From: Fratercula arctica
Taxonomy: Eukaryota; Chordata; Aves; Charadriiformes; Alcidae
NCBI GenBank assembly: GCA_947846985.1
Contig: CANTUZ010000002.1
Coordinates: 128,426,889 to 128,490,888 of the forward strand
Reading direction: 5' to 3'
DNA: 64,000 bases
Part shown: piece after piece, positions 11,194-25,441 of the stretch
Layout of the letters: every line of letters begins with the position of its first letter
How positions within the stretch are numbered: position 1 is the stretch's first letter
The notes under the pieces: generated by a model
What the model saw: the letters and a program-made list of their open reading frames with translations, nothing else
The model's database searches: none
What the model was told of the DNA's origin: nothing
Made by a program: the position numbers and the translations under genes

Positions 11194-14071
11194 AATCAAT
11201 TGCCACTAGATGAAGTCCTCAGCCACCAGCATGTTCCTTCCAGACACACTGACCCCAGACTGGTTACCAGCTAATCAATACAAGCTGATTAGACTCCACA
11301 GGCTTCTTGAAGGTGCTAGATATGGTGAGCCACATTCTCAAATATGACTGTCTGCCTCTGAAAATTCTGGACAGGCTTCCTGGTCATGCCAGGAGTGTTG
11401 AATCACATGTCTTCAACAAGTGGCATTGATCTTCTACACTGAACCTTCCTCTTTGTTACAGGGAGCCTGGCTAGAATGGTGTCAAACAGTCCTGTGGTCA
11501 AAGACCTGGGCTGTTGACGGAAATGTCTCCTCTATGCGCAGCCAGTTTTCAAACACTAGTTCTTGCAGATACTTGACTATCTACACAGTAATTGCTCATG
11601 TTATGCAATGCTGGAGGCTAGGGAAAGCCAGATACACTTCAGATGGCATACACTCTTGAGCAGGAGGAGCAAGAGGGGCATCAGCAGGCAGCAATTACTG
11701 CTGAACTGAAGTTGGTAGCTGTGGATACCTCTGGCTGTGTCTACCGCACGATGTTTCACCAGGTGTCACACGAGAAGCCTCCGTACAGGTGTGAAGAGAT
11801 GGAAGTGGTATGCCAAGCTGCACCGCAGCTACTCAGCAGAGTGGATGACATCAGTGTGCTCAGGAAAGCATTAGTCTTGAACTTGACTTTAACATAAGTA
11901 GTTGGCCTCTTCACCTTTTATGGATCTCAGAGATAACGGAGTCACATATTTACGGTTCTTTACATGCCAAGAACATGATTACATACCACTTACCCAATTA
12001 TTACTATTGACTTCAACTGTGTGGCGGATGTGTTAGTAATTTCATTACACTGCCAAATGAAAGGCAAAGAAAGATAAAGATTGAATACTTGATCACTTTG
12101 GATAAAACTATTCAATGACAAAATACAGCAGAAAGGTGAACACTATTTTGAAAATAGTAACACATTTTCAGTCCTTCTCAAATAGCCCTGGACACCTGCA
12201 TGGGAGTTAAAAGATTTCATTTTATGTAGTAAAGGGACTTAGAAAAAGCATAAAAAAGAGCAAAAGTAGGAGGAACAGGAAAACCCAGACTGGTAACTAC
12301 AGTCAAATGCCATCAAATAATTGCCTACAGTAGTTACTTGAACCATGAATATAACATGACTTTTTGACTAAGCCAGAACTTTACCATAACAAAAAGTTTC
12401 AATCCAAGAATGTATCAAGAAAAGGGTTGTAACAACTCATCTTCTAAGTTTTAGGGCCTGGATGTTAGATGGAGAACAGAATCCTAAAACAGAGCTTTAA
12501 AAGAAGATAAGGTATGCATATAAATATTAAAAGGACAAATATTTGAATATTTAGTTTTCTTTGCCACCAATAAAAATAGTTAATGGGCTTCCTCAGGGGA
12601 ATGCAGAGATGGAAATCTGGCTAAAATATAGCCTCCCTACGAGGGCTGGAAGACTCTGTTTCCTCCCTTTTTGGAATGGTCTTGGGTACCTATTGAAAAA
12701 TTAATAACAGAATACAGAGATAGTGATGATAAAGAGTACATTCTTTCATCCCTACAGTGTAGTACCCAGTGACAGCACGATTCAATGAGATTTAGAGAGG
12801 CAAGGATCATTAGAGAGAGAAAAAGCAAAGAATGAACGTGCTTTCCTAGAATGAAACAGCATTGTTTACTTAGGTGTCTGAATATTCTATAGAAAACTGT
12901 ACTTTTTAAAAAAGTTTTGGTTTATTCTAGTTACACTTTTTCTGCTAAACCTTTTTTAACAGCTTTTTTTTTATTCACCAGAAAACAAACTTTTCTTTTT
13001 TTTTTCTTAACTACAACTGACTTTCACGTATATTGAATGCTGCTGCAAAGAAGATGGGGATTTTTTCCCCTCCATATGTTTTGTGTGAAAGATCTCAAAT
13101 AGCAGAGGAAAACCAAGTGAAAATTAGGAAATGCTTTCTATTATAATGTGAAGGGCTGGAATAGGAAAGGTGTGCAATCTCTCATCACACTGCAGGTCTT
13201 AAGGAATATATTTGACAAATGTGTGTCACAAGTGATACAGATGTAGCTGATTTTGCCTTTGGACCAAAGAATGGCATAAAGGACTTCTCAAAAACCTTTC
13301 TAGACCTAATTTTCGATGTTATGACATTCTAGTATGAACCTGAGCTTGCCCTGACCGACAGGCTGATAATGAAACACAGTCAGTGTTCATTTTGTATCAT
13401 TTGTGGTTTTGCACATCTGCTGGCATCAATAGAAAAAAGCTCGCTCTTTACTTTGAATGTTCAAAGTCCCATTTTGGAACTGATAGTATCTGGTAATTTA
13501 GAACAAACATAAAACTACTTCAAAGGCAACCATTACCATAAAATTTCTATTTTAGACTCGACTGAAGTTATTTTGTTTTATTTTGGTTAATGTAAAGTTA
13601 TGCAAAATAGAAGTTAAGCATGAAGATACCCACTTTCATCTGCTATAAATAAGAATGGCATTATTGAAATCAAACCATTTCTGCCTGCTCCAAAAAGTTA
13701 TCTGATCATAAGCATTTTGCTACACAACTGTGTGTGCATTACAGAAGTAAAAATTATTGTCTGTCACTGCTTTTACTATCTTTCCTAACAGGACTTTGAA
13801 TAAATTGGGTAGTAAGTAAGATCTAAATCCAGAAAACTGTAGATTAGAACTAAAGTATGGGAGGTCTACCTCTGCAAAAGCTGGAATTGGAGTCAAAAGG
13901 AACTGGAAAGGGTATTCTGCACTCTAAAGCAAACATTAATAATAGTTGGCCTAGCCTGTGGAATATGGAGACTTTTCAAATGAACTGTGCTTTGGCGTTA
14001 TTTTTGCAAGGCACTTATAACCAGACATGTAATCCTGTACTTCTTCAATTCTTCATCTCCATTCCTTGGGC
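11194..14071. other. Noncoding upstream DNA
   Basis: An 84-codon open frame at 11643-11897 has balanced composition but no recognised domain, and 11200-11900 may be a worn repeat or retrocopy I cannot name. T-rich patches lie at 12905-13010. No gene is supported. Confidence 0.5.
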
Positions 14072-14184
14072 ATTATATATACGTGCATATATATATATAT
14101 TATACACACACACACACGTATATATATACACACATGTGTATGTATATATATACACATATCTGTGTATGTATGTATGCACATATT
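14072..14184. repeat. Compound TA/CA/TG microsatellite
   Basis: About 110 bases of alternating (TA)n, (CA)n, then TATACACA, TGTGTATG and GTAT units. It is an alternating purine-pyrimidine tract with Z-DNA or cruciform potential and is likely to be length-polymorphic. The overlapping open frames here (Tyr/Ile/His-rich) are artefacts. Confidence 0.95.
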
Positions 14185-15608
14185 TAAATCTGTTCTGTTC
14201 TTTTGCATTTGCCCTGGCTTTTTTTCTTTTCCATTTGTCCTGTCTGCCTCTGTGGACCAGTCTCACACTTCCCAAGATGCAGACCACTCAGCTCTTGTTG
14301 ACTCTGTGCTCATGAAGCTATTAAGATTTGTAAAGTTAAGCGTATGTATAAATACTTTCAGGAACAAGGTCTCAGCTGTCTCTAGGCACCTAAATTTAAA
14401 CATCGGGATATTACTTCTATTTGATCTTGTAGTTTCTCTGACTTCTATTACAACAAGGCTAACCTAATTGCCTATGTGCTCCTACTGGCCCTGGCTCCCT
14501 TATTAGATATTGGGAATATTTACACAGTACATTTTCCAGTCTTTGTGGATTTTCACTGAATTGTGGTAAGCAATTTCTATCTATCTGTGTGCCTTACTGC
14601 TTTGACTTGCCCCTCTTTGTCTAGGAGTTTCTAACCGTGCTGAATTCTGCAGTAAATCTTTTTCTGACCAAGAAAAATTATTCCATTTGTCATTGCAAGT
14701 TTTAATTACCAAGTTTTTCTTCTCATTTGCAGATGTGTTTAGGATTTTACTATGTTCTATTATGTTGAGTTTATTTCTAAGTATTACTTCTCTCAGGATA
14801 CAGCATTTGTTTGGCTTTGCTATATAACAAACCTACCAACCCGAAATCTAACTGACAGTAGAAGCATTAGTTCTGTTGAAATATGTCATATATGTACATA
14901 TAGTATGTTTTCCTTGCATAGGGAGCACTTATCTCAAAAGAATTTAAACCTTTTAAAATTAACCTATATATACATTAAAAGAAATGCATAAATGCCCAGT
15001 GAAGTTAAAGAATATAAGTAGTTGCAAATTTTGTCCATATTATCTGTTGAATAATTTCACAAATCATACGCTGAAACTATTTAGTAGATATTATGCTAGT
15101 AGTTTTGATCCCATTTGACTGAAAAATCTTTTTTTTTTTTTAATTTGTCTTCTGATTCACCCTCCTGGTTCTGATAATTTATGAATAATCTTCCACCAAA
15201 TTTCATATGCTAGTCCTTGTTTTGTTCATAAGGTTATACAGTATTCTCTGGCATACTCCTCAAATTCCTACCATAATACCAGTCACATATTTTTAAACCT
15301 TCCTCAACAATGTCTACACAATCTATTGAGCGGTGTGTCTTACAGATGGACTGCAATTCCATTATAAATGTACTGGTTCCTTGTTGTTATGTTCATTCAA
15401 TATATCAATTACAATTTTGCAGTACTCCTGCAGTCAGGTAGCAGATTTCACGTTTGTGGACCTGCTTCCTAAAGAAATTATAATCTTTTCTTTAGAAAAC
15501 AAACAAACAGCTCTTGCCCACAAGAAATCCCTGTTCTTTTAACGACCAGTTTTGAATAGTTGGTGAAAAAATTGCAAAGTACGCAAGGGCAGGAAAACAG
15601 CAAATGTG
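14185..15608. other. Noncoding upstream DNA, nothing distinct
   Basis: AT-rich sequence with a short T run near 15129-15141. I see no gene or repeat family. Confidence 0.6.
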
Positions 15609-16022
15609 GAATCATAGAATCATAGAATGGTTTGGATTGCAAGGATAAAGGTCATCTAGTCAAACTCCCCTGCAATGATCAGGGACATCTTCAACTAGAT
15701 CAGGTTGCTCAGAGCCCCGTCGAACCTGACCTTGAATGTCTCCAGGGATGGGGCATCTACCATCACTCTGAGCAATCTGTTTCAGTGTTTCACCACCCTC
15801 ATTGTAAAAAATGTCTTCCTTATATCTAGTTTTAATCTACCCTCTTTTAGTTTAAAAAAGTTACTCCTTGTTCTATTGCAACAGGCCCTACTAAAAAGGC
15901 TGTTCCCACCTTTCTTATAATAAGCCCCCTTTAAGTATTGGAAGGACACAAGAGCCTTCTCTTCTCCAGGCTGAATAACCTAAACTGTCTCAGCCTTTCC
16001 TCATAGGAGAGGTGTTCCAAAT
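15609..16022 (-). mobile_element. CR1 LINE 3' end (J-like), inserted antisense
   Basis: The left edge starts with gaatcatagaatcatagaatgg, the reverse complement of the CR1 tail (two ATTCTATG units), followed by the whole 3' UTR read backwards, including gatcaggttgctcagagccc near 15700 and ctcttctccaggctgaataacc near 15960. It is 5'-truncated at the right, at about 16022. It matches the sense CR1 at 59490-60128 closely, so both belong to the same subfamily. It resembles CR1-J-type elements of Neoaves (from memory). Only fragments of the RT frame are kept. Confidence 0.95.
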
Positions 16023-16726
16023 TTAAAAGGTCCAGAGATTAATTTAGAAAATTTTCTGAAGTGGACTGGAGAATTTGGGTCATTATAGGAGTAGGCAGGG
16101 GAACTGAGGATTTGGGGAAAGGGTGGGTCTCCTACATCCTCCTTCTCCTTTGGTTTTTAATTTCTGGAATTGATTTTCACATGCAGAGAGCAGACTTCAG
16201 GGGTTCTCGGTCAGTACTTGAGTCTTCAATGCAGGGCACGTTTAATCCCTTTGGAGAGTTCTTGGTACCTGATAGACACTATTCATTTATGTGATTAAAA
16301 GGGAGATCCCAATAAATCTTTGGAATAAATTCTGCTACACTTACTCCTCTCAGAAAGCATCTTTGTCCACAAGCATTCTTGATATATGTGTGAGTGGAAA
16401 GATTTATTATATATGTTAATGGTAATTATATTACTTGGATAAAACCCTTCTGAAGAAGGAAGCTGAATTTGATCAGGAGCTGGAATCCACTCTTTACCTC
16501 ACAAATAATTTCTGCAGCAATCCGGTGTCTTCTAGCTCATTCAGCATTAAATCACACCAGATTAATTGTCAAGTTGCAGATCACTATTTCAATCCACTAA
16601 AGCCCCTTTCCGTGTTTTGGAAGAGCATCCAAACTTGGTGCAGGCTGACGTAAATCAGTTTGTATGAGCTGAAGAGATCACAGAACAATAAGAACTACTG
16701 TTCATTTCTGTCATCATTAAAAAAAC

Positions 16727-16739
16727 GGGGGGGGGGGGG
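16727..16739. repeat. G13 homopolymer
   Basis: Thirteen consecutive G residues follow an A-rich run. Such tracts can form quadruplexes and are prone to sequencing error, so the length should be treated with caution. Confidence 0.8.
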
Positions 16740-19700
16740 AGTGAATACAATGACCATATTATACAGAGGAGAGCCATAAGGACTTGCTAATCACATTAAA
16801 TAATAAATTTGAAATATGCATAATAGCATCTAAATAGCTTAAGATTTCAAAATAAAGTGCTTATTTGGAGCAGAAAACTATGAAAAATTGTTGGTATAGC
16901 TGTTTACTGTGAGGCTGAAAGTTCATGCTGATTGTCAGCTGGAGGAGAGAGAAGAGGAAGATGTAGGGCAGAGAGTAATTTTTATCCAGTGATAATTATA
17001 CCTGTGAAAGCCAAACACTTTCCTACCTACTGGCTAGTTTCTGCTACACTCTGTGGAATGAGCATATAAATGTCCTCATGCATAGACAAAAAGGGTTATC
17101 TTTAACAGTACTGCCTGAAAACTCTTGGATTTTTAGGCTTTCTCTAACTGAAACTTAAGGTTTTTTGCATATTTCTATTGCAAGTATTAATGTATGTCTC
17201 CATTGCAGAACTGGGTAAGACAAAACTAATCCGAGCAAACTGAACATCTATATCTTTGCCAAGTCTATATAGTTGTTTCCAGGCTCATTCTTATACAAAG
17301 GGCTAAAACTTTGGGGTGCATGGAAGGACCACAAACCTCTCTGTAATTTATTAAACTGTACTATTCTACATTTTTTGTCTTAGGAGGAATGCGTGTACCA
17401 AAGATCTTTACTATCCCCCAGCACATTATAGCGTACTGGAAGATTTCTAATAAGCCCACCTGGTAGAAATTCTGACCTTGAAAAAGGAATGCCTTTTTCA
17501 GCTGCTGGTAGAAAGTAACACATTTATATGGAAAAGCTCTTCTTTCACCTGATAACTTAAAGACTTGATGCCTGGCAGTCTTGTGGCCTAGTCTAATACA
17601 GAACAGGAAAATTGTTCTTTCTAGAATCCTGACCTAAGAAATTTGAAACTTCATACAACTGAAAATCTCCCCTACCTTACCCAGCAGTAAAGTTCAGGTA
17701 AACATAAGAAAACTGCTGATAGAAAATACAGCACCACAGAAATGTCTTTGTAACAAGTAACAATTGTTTTTTTCACCTGGATTGCACTTTTGAAAGGTTT
17801 TCCAAATGTTTTGAATGTGATTCTGCTGTGGCCGTCACCTTGACAAAGTGTTGGGTAGCATTTAAAGAATCTTTTGGGTGGTGTATTAATATCAGACTGC
17901 AAATTATAATCACAGTCCAGCTGCTTTAAGGAAAACTTAATTGAACAGAATGTATATAAAACCTATTTGACTCCTTGTCTGCCACTAGAGTATTTTTTTA
18001 TCTATATGTCCCAATTTCTCATTTTTATTTTACCCAAAGTGACATTACCTTTGTCATTAGGATAGATCAACCACTGCAATTTACGTCTACCCAAACCCCA
18101 GTTCCAGTCCATTTCTTAAAAGCACACTACCTCTTCTTGCAGCATGCATTTTGCACACATCTTGTATCTGATTTTATTGTAATCACTCATTTCCTAATGT
18201 TCCTTCAGCTCATATCTTTTTTGCTCTGCTTGGCATGCTCTTTGGACTACATCCAAAATGGTCTCTGATCTTATTGTTCAGTAGACCATGTGAGAAAACA
18301 CATCTGATCTTATCCCACAGCTCATCACCACCATTGCATTCCACATAATTTTTCTTAGTCATGCTAGAATTTTTATTTCACTTACTCTACAAATCTAATG
18401 GAAATTCTGCAGGACTTCGGAACTAATCCTTTTACAGGTCACTTTAACGTCCAAGCAAATCTACAAGCGTCGCTTTTCTTGCTCTCAGGGATTGGTATTA
18501 GTTTTCTGTTAATACATGGGGCAAATCTTATTTTCTGTGATTGCTGAGCACTACAAAAGCGTCCTTATTTTTGTGTCTCCAAGCTCCAAATTGGTTGGGA
18601 GATCATCACTTGCCCATTGGTAACTTTATTGTCCAGTCCAGGCTGGACACTGAAGGCTACGTGTGTCCTCATACTCTTTACTTTTAATGCTGTGTGGGTG
18701 TAGGGGTGGGCTGATCTGAAGCCTGTAAAATGAAACGAATGATGTTCATTGTAAAACAAAAGGCTGTGTTCCGAGGCCTGAGCAGTTCCTTTATCCCATG
18801 GTCTTGTGTCACTTCATTTTGAAATGATACTCCAATTCCTTCCTTGCACCCCCTCTGAACTTTGCTGGCCATACAGCTTTCTCTAGTGCTCTGTGGGGCT
18901 CTTAACTCCATTACCACACTCTCTGCCACTCTGTCCTTTGCCTCAGAGTCTGAGGGCAGAATTCCATATAAAAAACATAATGTCTTAATCCAGTAATTTT
19001 GATGTATATAAGCTTCTCTTTCAACAGCCTTGTAATTATATTATATTCTCATAAAATAAACTACAATTACAGTCAATTTCCTGATTTAGCTACTACCCAG
19101 ACCAATTGCATTATATTTGTCTTTAAACATATTGTATACATTTGCATTTCTGATATGTTGTTTTTCAAGCTTCTTGAATGTGAACTGAAACTAAATTACA
19201 CACTGTTCTCTACTTGTAAGGAAAATGCCTTCTTGTAGTACTTCCATTTTCTTCCTTTGTCCATGCAATGCTTTCTGTGAGCATTTAAAACTGCTTTAAA
19301 AACACTTTAAGATACCTTTACAATGTTTTAAAAATAATTCTCAGGTGGCAGTTTCTCTCCTGTTCTCCTTAGATAATATCCTCATGGGAGGAAGGAGTGA
19401 TTTCAACCTCTTTCAGAAACCAGAACCAGATAATTTTGTAATATTATGTATTTTTTTTTAATTTATTGAAGGAAAATTTGAAGAGGATGCCTATATGCTA
19501 GCCAGCTTTTGACTGGAATGTACTGCTTTAAGGTGCTGGTTATAGTGGAATGGGAACTCATATTTGAAACATCAGTTTATTCAGATTACGAGAACACTAA
19601 CGAACTAGAATGTAATATTTCTTATTGCTAACCTACTTTTAAACTAAGATGCAAATTTTATTTCTATAAGAGTTAATTTTGTCATGAAAAGACTTACAAC

Positions 19701-20611
19701 CTGTACTGGTGTACATCCTACTTGAATTTCTGTTAAAATGCAATGCAGCAGAAAACAGCTCATCAGTTTGGACCAGCCAGTCATGACTCTATAAAGGAAA
19801 TATATTTGTACATAGCTCCATTGCTGTCATGCATAATGACTCAAATGGATATGCATTTTTAAACTAAAAACAAATAAAAAATTTGTTGCGCTGCTAGCAA
19901 ATAAATGATTTGGAGAAATATTACAAATATTAATATTCCACTAAATAACACAGAATATAAACTTTTCATCATTGCAGACTACGGATTAGGTAAGAGAGGA
20001 CACCAACAGTGCACAAGGGCAGTGACTGAGACTGAAAAAGTCCTGTCAAGAATGGTGGGTGGAAGGGGAATTGTAGAATTTTGAAAATCAGTGCAAGTTC
20101 AATCTCAGTACAGAGGTGAATGCAACTTTATGATGGAGGAGAACATCTGCAATGAAACAGCTGAAACACCAGATTTGCAGCCTTAAACAAAAGTATCTTT
20201 ACTACAAATGTTTCAGCATAGGCAGATAAGAAAGGCAAAACAAAGCCTAAAGTAACAAAAACTGAGATTCCTATCCATGGAATCCATGTTAGCATCTGAG
20301 ATGAGAGTAGTTAGGTTAGATCCTGGGATAAAGAATTTTTTCAGTGGCAGGAATGCTTCATCTATGCCAAAGAAAGGGGTAGAAGGGAAAGTGGGGTGTC
20401 TAAGAGGCCTTTACAGACTAGACAGAGAAAACAATGCAAAGTAGGAAAAGAGAGAGATGCTGATTTTACGGTAAGGAAATGCACTGTCAGTGAACATCTG
20501 GATTCTGTGTGATGTGCTTAGATACGAGAGACCAAAACCCAGTCATCTTGTTTCTTTTTTCCCCACACTAATACTGAATTTGCAGAGCATCCTTACTAAT
20601 AAGCAATAAAG

Positions 20612-20636
20612 AAGTAGATAATGTGCTTATCTACTT
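20612..20636. repeat. 9-bp inverted repeat, 7-base loop
   Basis: Arms aagtagata (20612-20620) and tatctactt (20628-20636) are exact reverse complements. A second agataatgt copy follows at once, so there is also a short direct repeat. Confidence 0.8.
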
Positions 20637-23015
20637 TGATAGATAATGTAATCAACTATTTGGAATACCTCTTCATAGCAATCATTAATGATAAATAGGA
20701 AGTGAACAGGGGGAAGAGAAATGGGAAAAAAACATCCAAGAGGGGTACTGCATTCCTGAATGAGCTTGTGGATTAATTGTTTAGGAAAATGTTCACTGCC
20801 AACTTAATCTCCAATAACTATCCAAACTGATTCTCCAAATCTTTTGAAATATTGCAAATACCAGTGTACTTTATCTGAAGCTCAGTAATAGCAACCTGTG
20901 TACATGCTCACAATCTGTTGGCGATACCGACAATGCTGTTATCTTTCTTAGATTTTCTCTGTTTTGAACAGACTGTTCATTCATGCATTTTTTTTCTCAA
21001 GTGCAGCATGTTGCTACTTAAGAAAAAGGCTGCACCAACAAATCCAGCAGATCAATGTATTTCTGTTTTCTGAAATGTAACTTCTCAAAATTCCTTTCAG
21101 AGCTTCAGGCTTTCTGTTCTTTTTACCCTTTATCCTTACTGTGGACCTGATATTGATCCTACTGAATTTGGAGGCATAGGCTCCATCTTGCAGGTGCTCC
21201 CCTACAGCATTTGCCAAAAAGCCTTAAAAGCCATACAAATGTAAAAAATTTCTTATGCTTATCTTTGATAATGTACTGAAGTCCATAAATTACAGTCTTT
21301 CAAGTCATGTATTAATGCTTACCTAACAATTAGAAAATAGTTCTTGCTGCAAAGAAAGCCACTATGCTGAATTTCTATAGCGCATTATGAAAAATACCCT
21401 ATAATTCTACACAGGTCAGTTGGCATGACTATTTCCCACAGAATAAAACATTCAAGACTCAGTCCACAAATCCAACTGGAATATAACTGCATTCCAATTC
21501 ATGTAAACACACTAGTAAGAAGACTTAAAGCAGGTCAGCCAATGATTACCAAAACATTAAAATCTTGGCTCCTAGAACACTTAAAAATACCATTACTAGT
21601 TAAATGTCGTGTTGTTTATAAGCACTGAATTAGTATCTCTATAATATATGTGGCCTGTATTTGCATGTTTCGTTCTTTTGAGGGGAAGTTGGTACCAATC
21701 TGGATATTATATTTTACACGTAGAGTTTGGAATTTAAATTTTCTGATAAGAACATGACTGAACCTAAAATATTTCTGTGAAATAGACAATACATTCCTCT
21801 ATTTGAATAAAAAAAGTTTCCAGCAAAATAACCATCTACATCTTTTAATAAAAAAGCTCAGGCACACAGGTAACCTAGTCTCTAAATGAGCCTTTCAATT
21901 TTGCTACAGAAGATAATCCTTTCTTTCAAAATTGTGTAGGACAATGAAGCTTATGAAATGTAAATTCCTTTGTCAAGTGCTCGAAAATTAATCCTAGATT
22001 AAAAATACATTTTAAAATGTTATTAGGGATGTCATGTCACTAATAACAAGCCAAGCTTTTCCCTCTGTTTTGGGACAGGAGACAAATTCAATTACCTTTT
22101 TGCTAATTGTCTGATGTATGTTCTTATTGTAAAGCATGTTCTTTTAAATGCTTGAAGTTCCTAATTGCTAGTGGGAGACAGCTGTATGGCTAAGATTTGG
22201 TGTATCAGGTGGAAAATGCAACTCATTATCAAGGCAGCAGCCTATGAAGATCCACGCAAATGCTGCTTTAGGAAAATCAGTTGAAACTTTATGAAAGCAG
22301 GTAGATGCAGAAATTTTAAACACCAGTTACTTTCATAGCAGAAATATCCATCTCTCTTTCCAATTAAGCAAATCAGCCATGATGAAGTAACCTTGTGTCC
22401 AGCATTTTCCATGAGAAACAAACCCAAGGGGATGGATCCCAAGCCAAGAATTTTTCCCCTTTAGAAAGAATCAGATGTGTGTGTGATGGCTGCAACACTG
22501 CCAAGGGCAAGCATTCAATGGCACATTCAGTCCAAGGTCCTTGTCCTCCCCTTCAAGGACTGTAATGGGCATTGGCATTAATATTTCAAGGACTTTCTCT
22601 AATTTCACATCCCTCCGAGTATAAGCAGTAATCACCCAAGGAGATATTATTACTGAATAGTTGCTAAGCTTCCTACTACAGGAAATTAAATGGCATCATT
22701 GCTAGCCTCCTTCTCACTAAAAAGCAACACATGCCTCTTTGCCTGGATTTTTGTGTGAAGATAGCAATCTTTAGGACGGTAAATTTTCAATTTTTAAACT
22801 CTTGTCCCTGCGTATTGTCTTAAAATCCAGCTCCATTATGTCTGGAAAAGAAGATACAGTAGTGTTGCCAACTCTCATATTTTTTACCATTACTCTTTTT
22901 ATGTTTAGTGTTGGTTTTTTTCTGCCTCTAGTTCCTGCAATCAAATGGCTACAATGGGATCTTTGCTTTCACTATAAAAAATGAGTTGCTAGAGATCAGA
23001 TCACAGCTTTGTGTC

Positions 23016-23041
23016 GGGAGGGGGAAGGGAAGGAGGGAGGG
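23016..23041 (+). other. G-quadruplex motif
   Basis: Five runs of three or more G are separated by loops of 1, 2, 5 and 1 bases, meeting the canonical G3+N1-7 rule with one run to spare. It lies about 7 kb upstream of the start codon. Confidence 0.75.
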
Positions 23042-25404
23042 TTTAAGATCTATTTTAAGGTCTCTCTTGATGATTTTGTCTTAGACCCGTATTTTTTTTC
23101 TTTTTTTAAATGTTGGAAGTTGGCATTACTGGTGCGCTCATTAAGCCTAATCCTGTTCATTCTTAGGTATGTTCCAGTAACATAAAGCAACCTGGAAAAC
23201 AGCCTCCTGTGCATTTGGGGATTCCTGATGAGTAAGGAGAATCCTTGACTAGTGTTAACTTGTGTTGTTAAGAGGAGAGGAGTCCAAGTTGCACACGCAA
23301 AAGCTAACTGGAGCATCTGAAAACCAGTTGTCCTAAACTTCCGCTACCTAGATTAGCTTCTGCACTGGTTCACCCTTTAGCAGGTTTAGTAATGCTACCT
23401 GCTTTCAACAGCTTCCCGGAGGAGTGCTTTATAGGCAGATAAGGCTTACCAGCCTTCCTAGGTTAGAATTAGCTGTGACTGATCTCTGCTGACCGCCTCG
23501 CCCCCCCCCAACACCATCTAGCAATAAGCTTTAAATATGTTTACCTTTAAGCACCTGACAATCATCTCACTTACATGTATGTTTTTAGCTAAAAAACATG
23601 CTGAAATGCTTGGTGGTTCAGAGCCTACAAGCCTACCGCTGCAAGTATTTAGGATACAGTTAGCAGTACCAACATTTATAATAATTATGCAGGGTGTATA
23701 AAAACATATTCCAGGTTTATAGACCCTTAAGTAAACCTTGCTGTCTGAATGCAAGAGACACGCACAAACGTATTCGACTACAGCACGAACCAGAGCTGCC
23801 AGCTGAGTCAGGTCCAGCACTTCACGGCCATGTCTGAGATCTTCCTGCAAAGCAGTTTTCGCAAGGCAGTAACCCACGGTAGTAGAGTGTGACTCTTTAT
23901 TCCCCTCTAGTGGCTGGTCTGCATAATACTAGAGTTACTAGTCACGGGCTAGAACTAGACCAGACTCTTGGGACAGCAGTACATGCCAAAATGACTTGGT
24001 TCAGTCCCTGCTGCCACCCACGCTACCAGAACGCCAGCAGTGCACAGACAAACGCTCTGTGGTCTGGCAGTGCTATAGAGGGAGGGGAAAGGAACAGCTT
24101 TTAAAGGCTTGTATTTTTATGCCCTTAGCCACTACCAAATAATTAAATTAATATTTGTACCCCTCAGAAAGAAAGACGAATGTAACTGTCAGTTGGTGTT
24201 GTAGATTTTTATTTAATTATTTGAGTCCCTGGGTGTTAGTGTAGCTGAATATGAATCTGGCCTATCCATCTTTAGGAGGGTACCACGAGCTCTGCTTAGC
24301 CGGCTGCATTGTAGTCTCAGCTGGCTTCCTAATAATGCCTGGCTGTAGTCTTCTGTTCTGCACTTAAACTGTGAAATCTCAGAGCAGATTTGTCCTTGAA
24401 ATGTATTTAATATATATAGTCGGGTCCTGCTCTATTATCAGTGTGCTCATAAGTACTGCTACTTTTACTTACGTATTATGCTTATGTGTAGCCAAATAGA
24501 AAGAAAACAACTATAAAAGTGCTAAAAATGGATACAAGTTGCAATAAAATTTTGAAAGAATAGTGATTTCTCTTAGTGGTTGGACTGGTCATATGAAATT
24601 AACTAAATTTTTCAAGTTCAGATGGATTTTTCTCTGAATAGGATGAGAGAAGAGTTGGAAGCAGGCAAGTGAACATGATGCATGAAAACAAATTACACAA
24701 TACATCTGAGAATAAGAAGAGTCAAAGAGGTAGTCACTCATCCTTCTTAAGCGCAGTGTGGGTTTATGAATCCTGGATTTTCTAGTGATTTGTTCTTGTC
24801 CTCATTGAGAGCCTGAGGATAATGCAAGCTTTTAAGTTCCCAAGGGCGCCTGCCCTGCAGGGAACAGGAAATGTTTTACCAGAGAGGCTTAGGTTTGTGA
24901 CCAAGATCACAGTGTATAAAGGACAAAATATCCAAAATTTAGGCTGAATTCTCTAGGTGAATGATGATGCAAAGGAATCCTTGCTCTTTACAAGTCTGAG
25001 TGTAGCCCAGATTTTGAAGTTGTATGGCTCTTGGTGCGAACAGAAAACCACAGAACGGATATTCAAGGTGGTCTAAACTCCAGCTGATGCTTGTGGGGAT
25101 ATTATCCTTTACTGAGTAGGTTTAAAAAAACCCACCAAACAAAATTAAGTATACCAAATGACTAGCATGAGCCCTCCAGCAATGTTATTCCCAGTTCTGT
25201 CTGCTAACTTGATACGGGATAAAAGGTAAATTGGATATTTCAGTACAATGTACTAAGATGCTTCAGTTTCTTTTGACAACATGCTATCTGAGCAGATCCA
25301 TTTTTAGGGGAATACTAAATAAAAAGCTAGATGGCAGCTTTCTAGTTCAGGAACTGCTAGACCTCCATTATTTTAAAAAGCTTGAAGCATTGCAGTATTC
25401 AGCC

Positions 25405-25441
25405 AGTGTGCGTGTCTCTGTGTGTGCGCGTGCGCACGCAC
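25405..25441. repeat. GT/GC alternating tract with palindromic core
   Basis: The tract runs through alternating purine-pyrimidine tgtgtgcgcgtgcgcacgca-type sequence, with self-complementary gtgcgcac inside. It has Z-DNA potential. The CpGs in it are unusual for this region. Confidence 0.7.

Noticed and set aside
11643..11897. 84-codon open frame with balanced composition
   Set aside because: No family match, no splice sites of note, and it lies beside a degraded CR1; possibly part of an unnamed repeat.
13857..14467. Tyr/Ile/His-rich frames across the microsatellite
   Set aside because: They are direct translations of TA/CA repeats.
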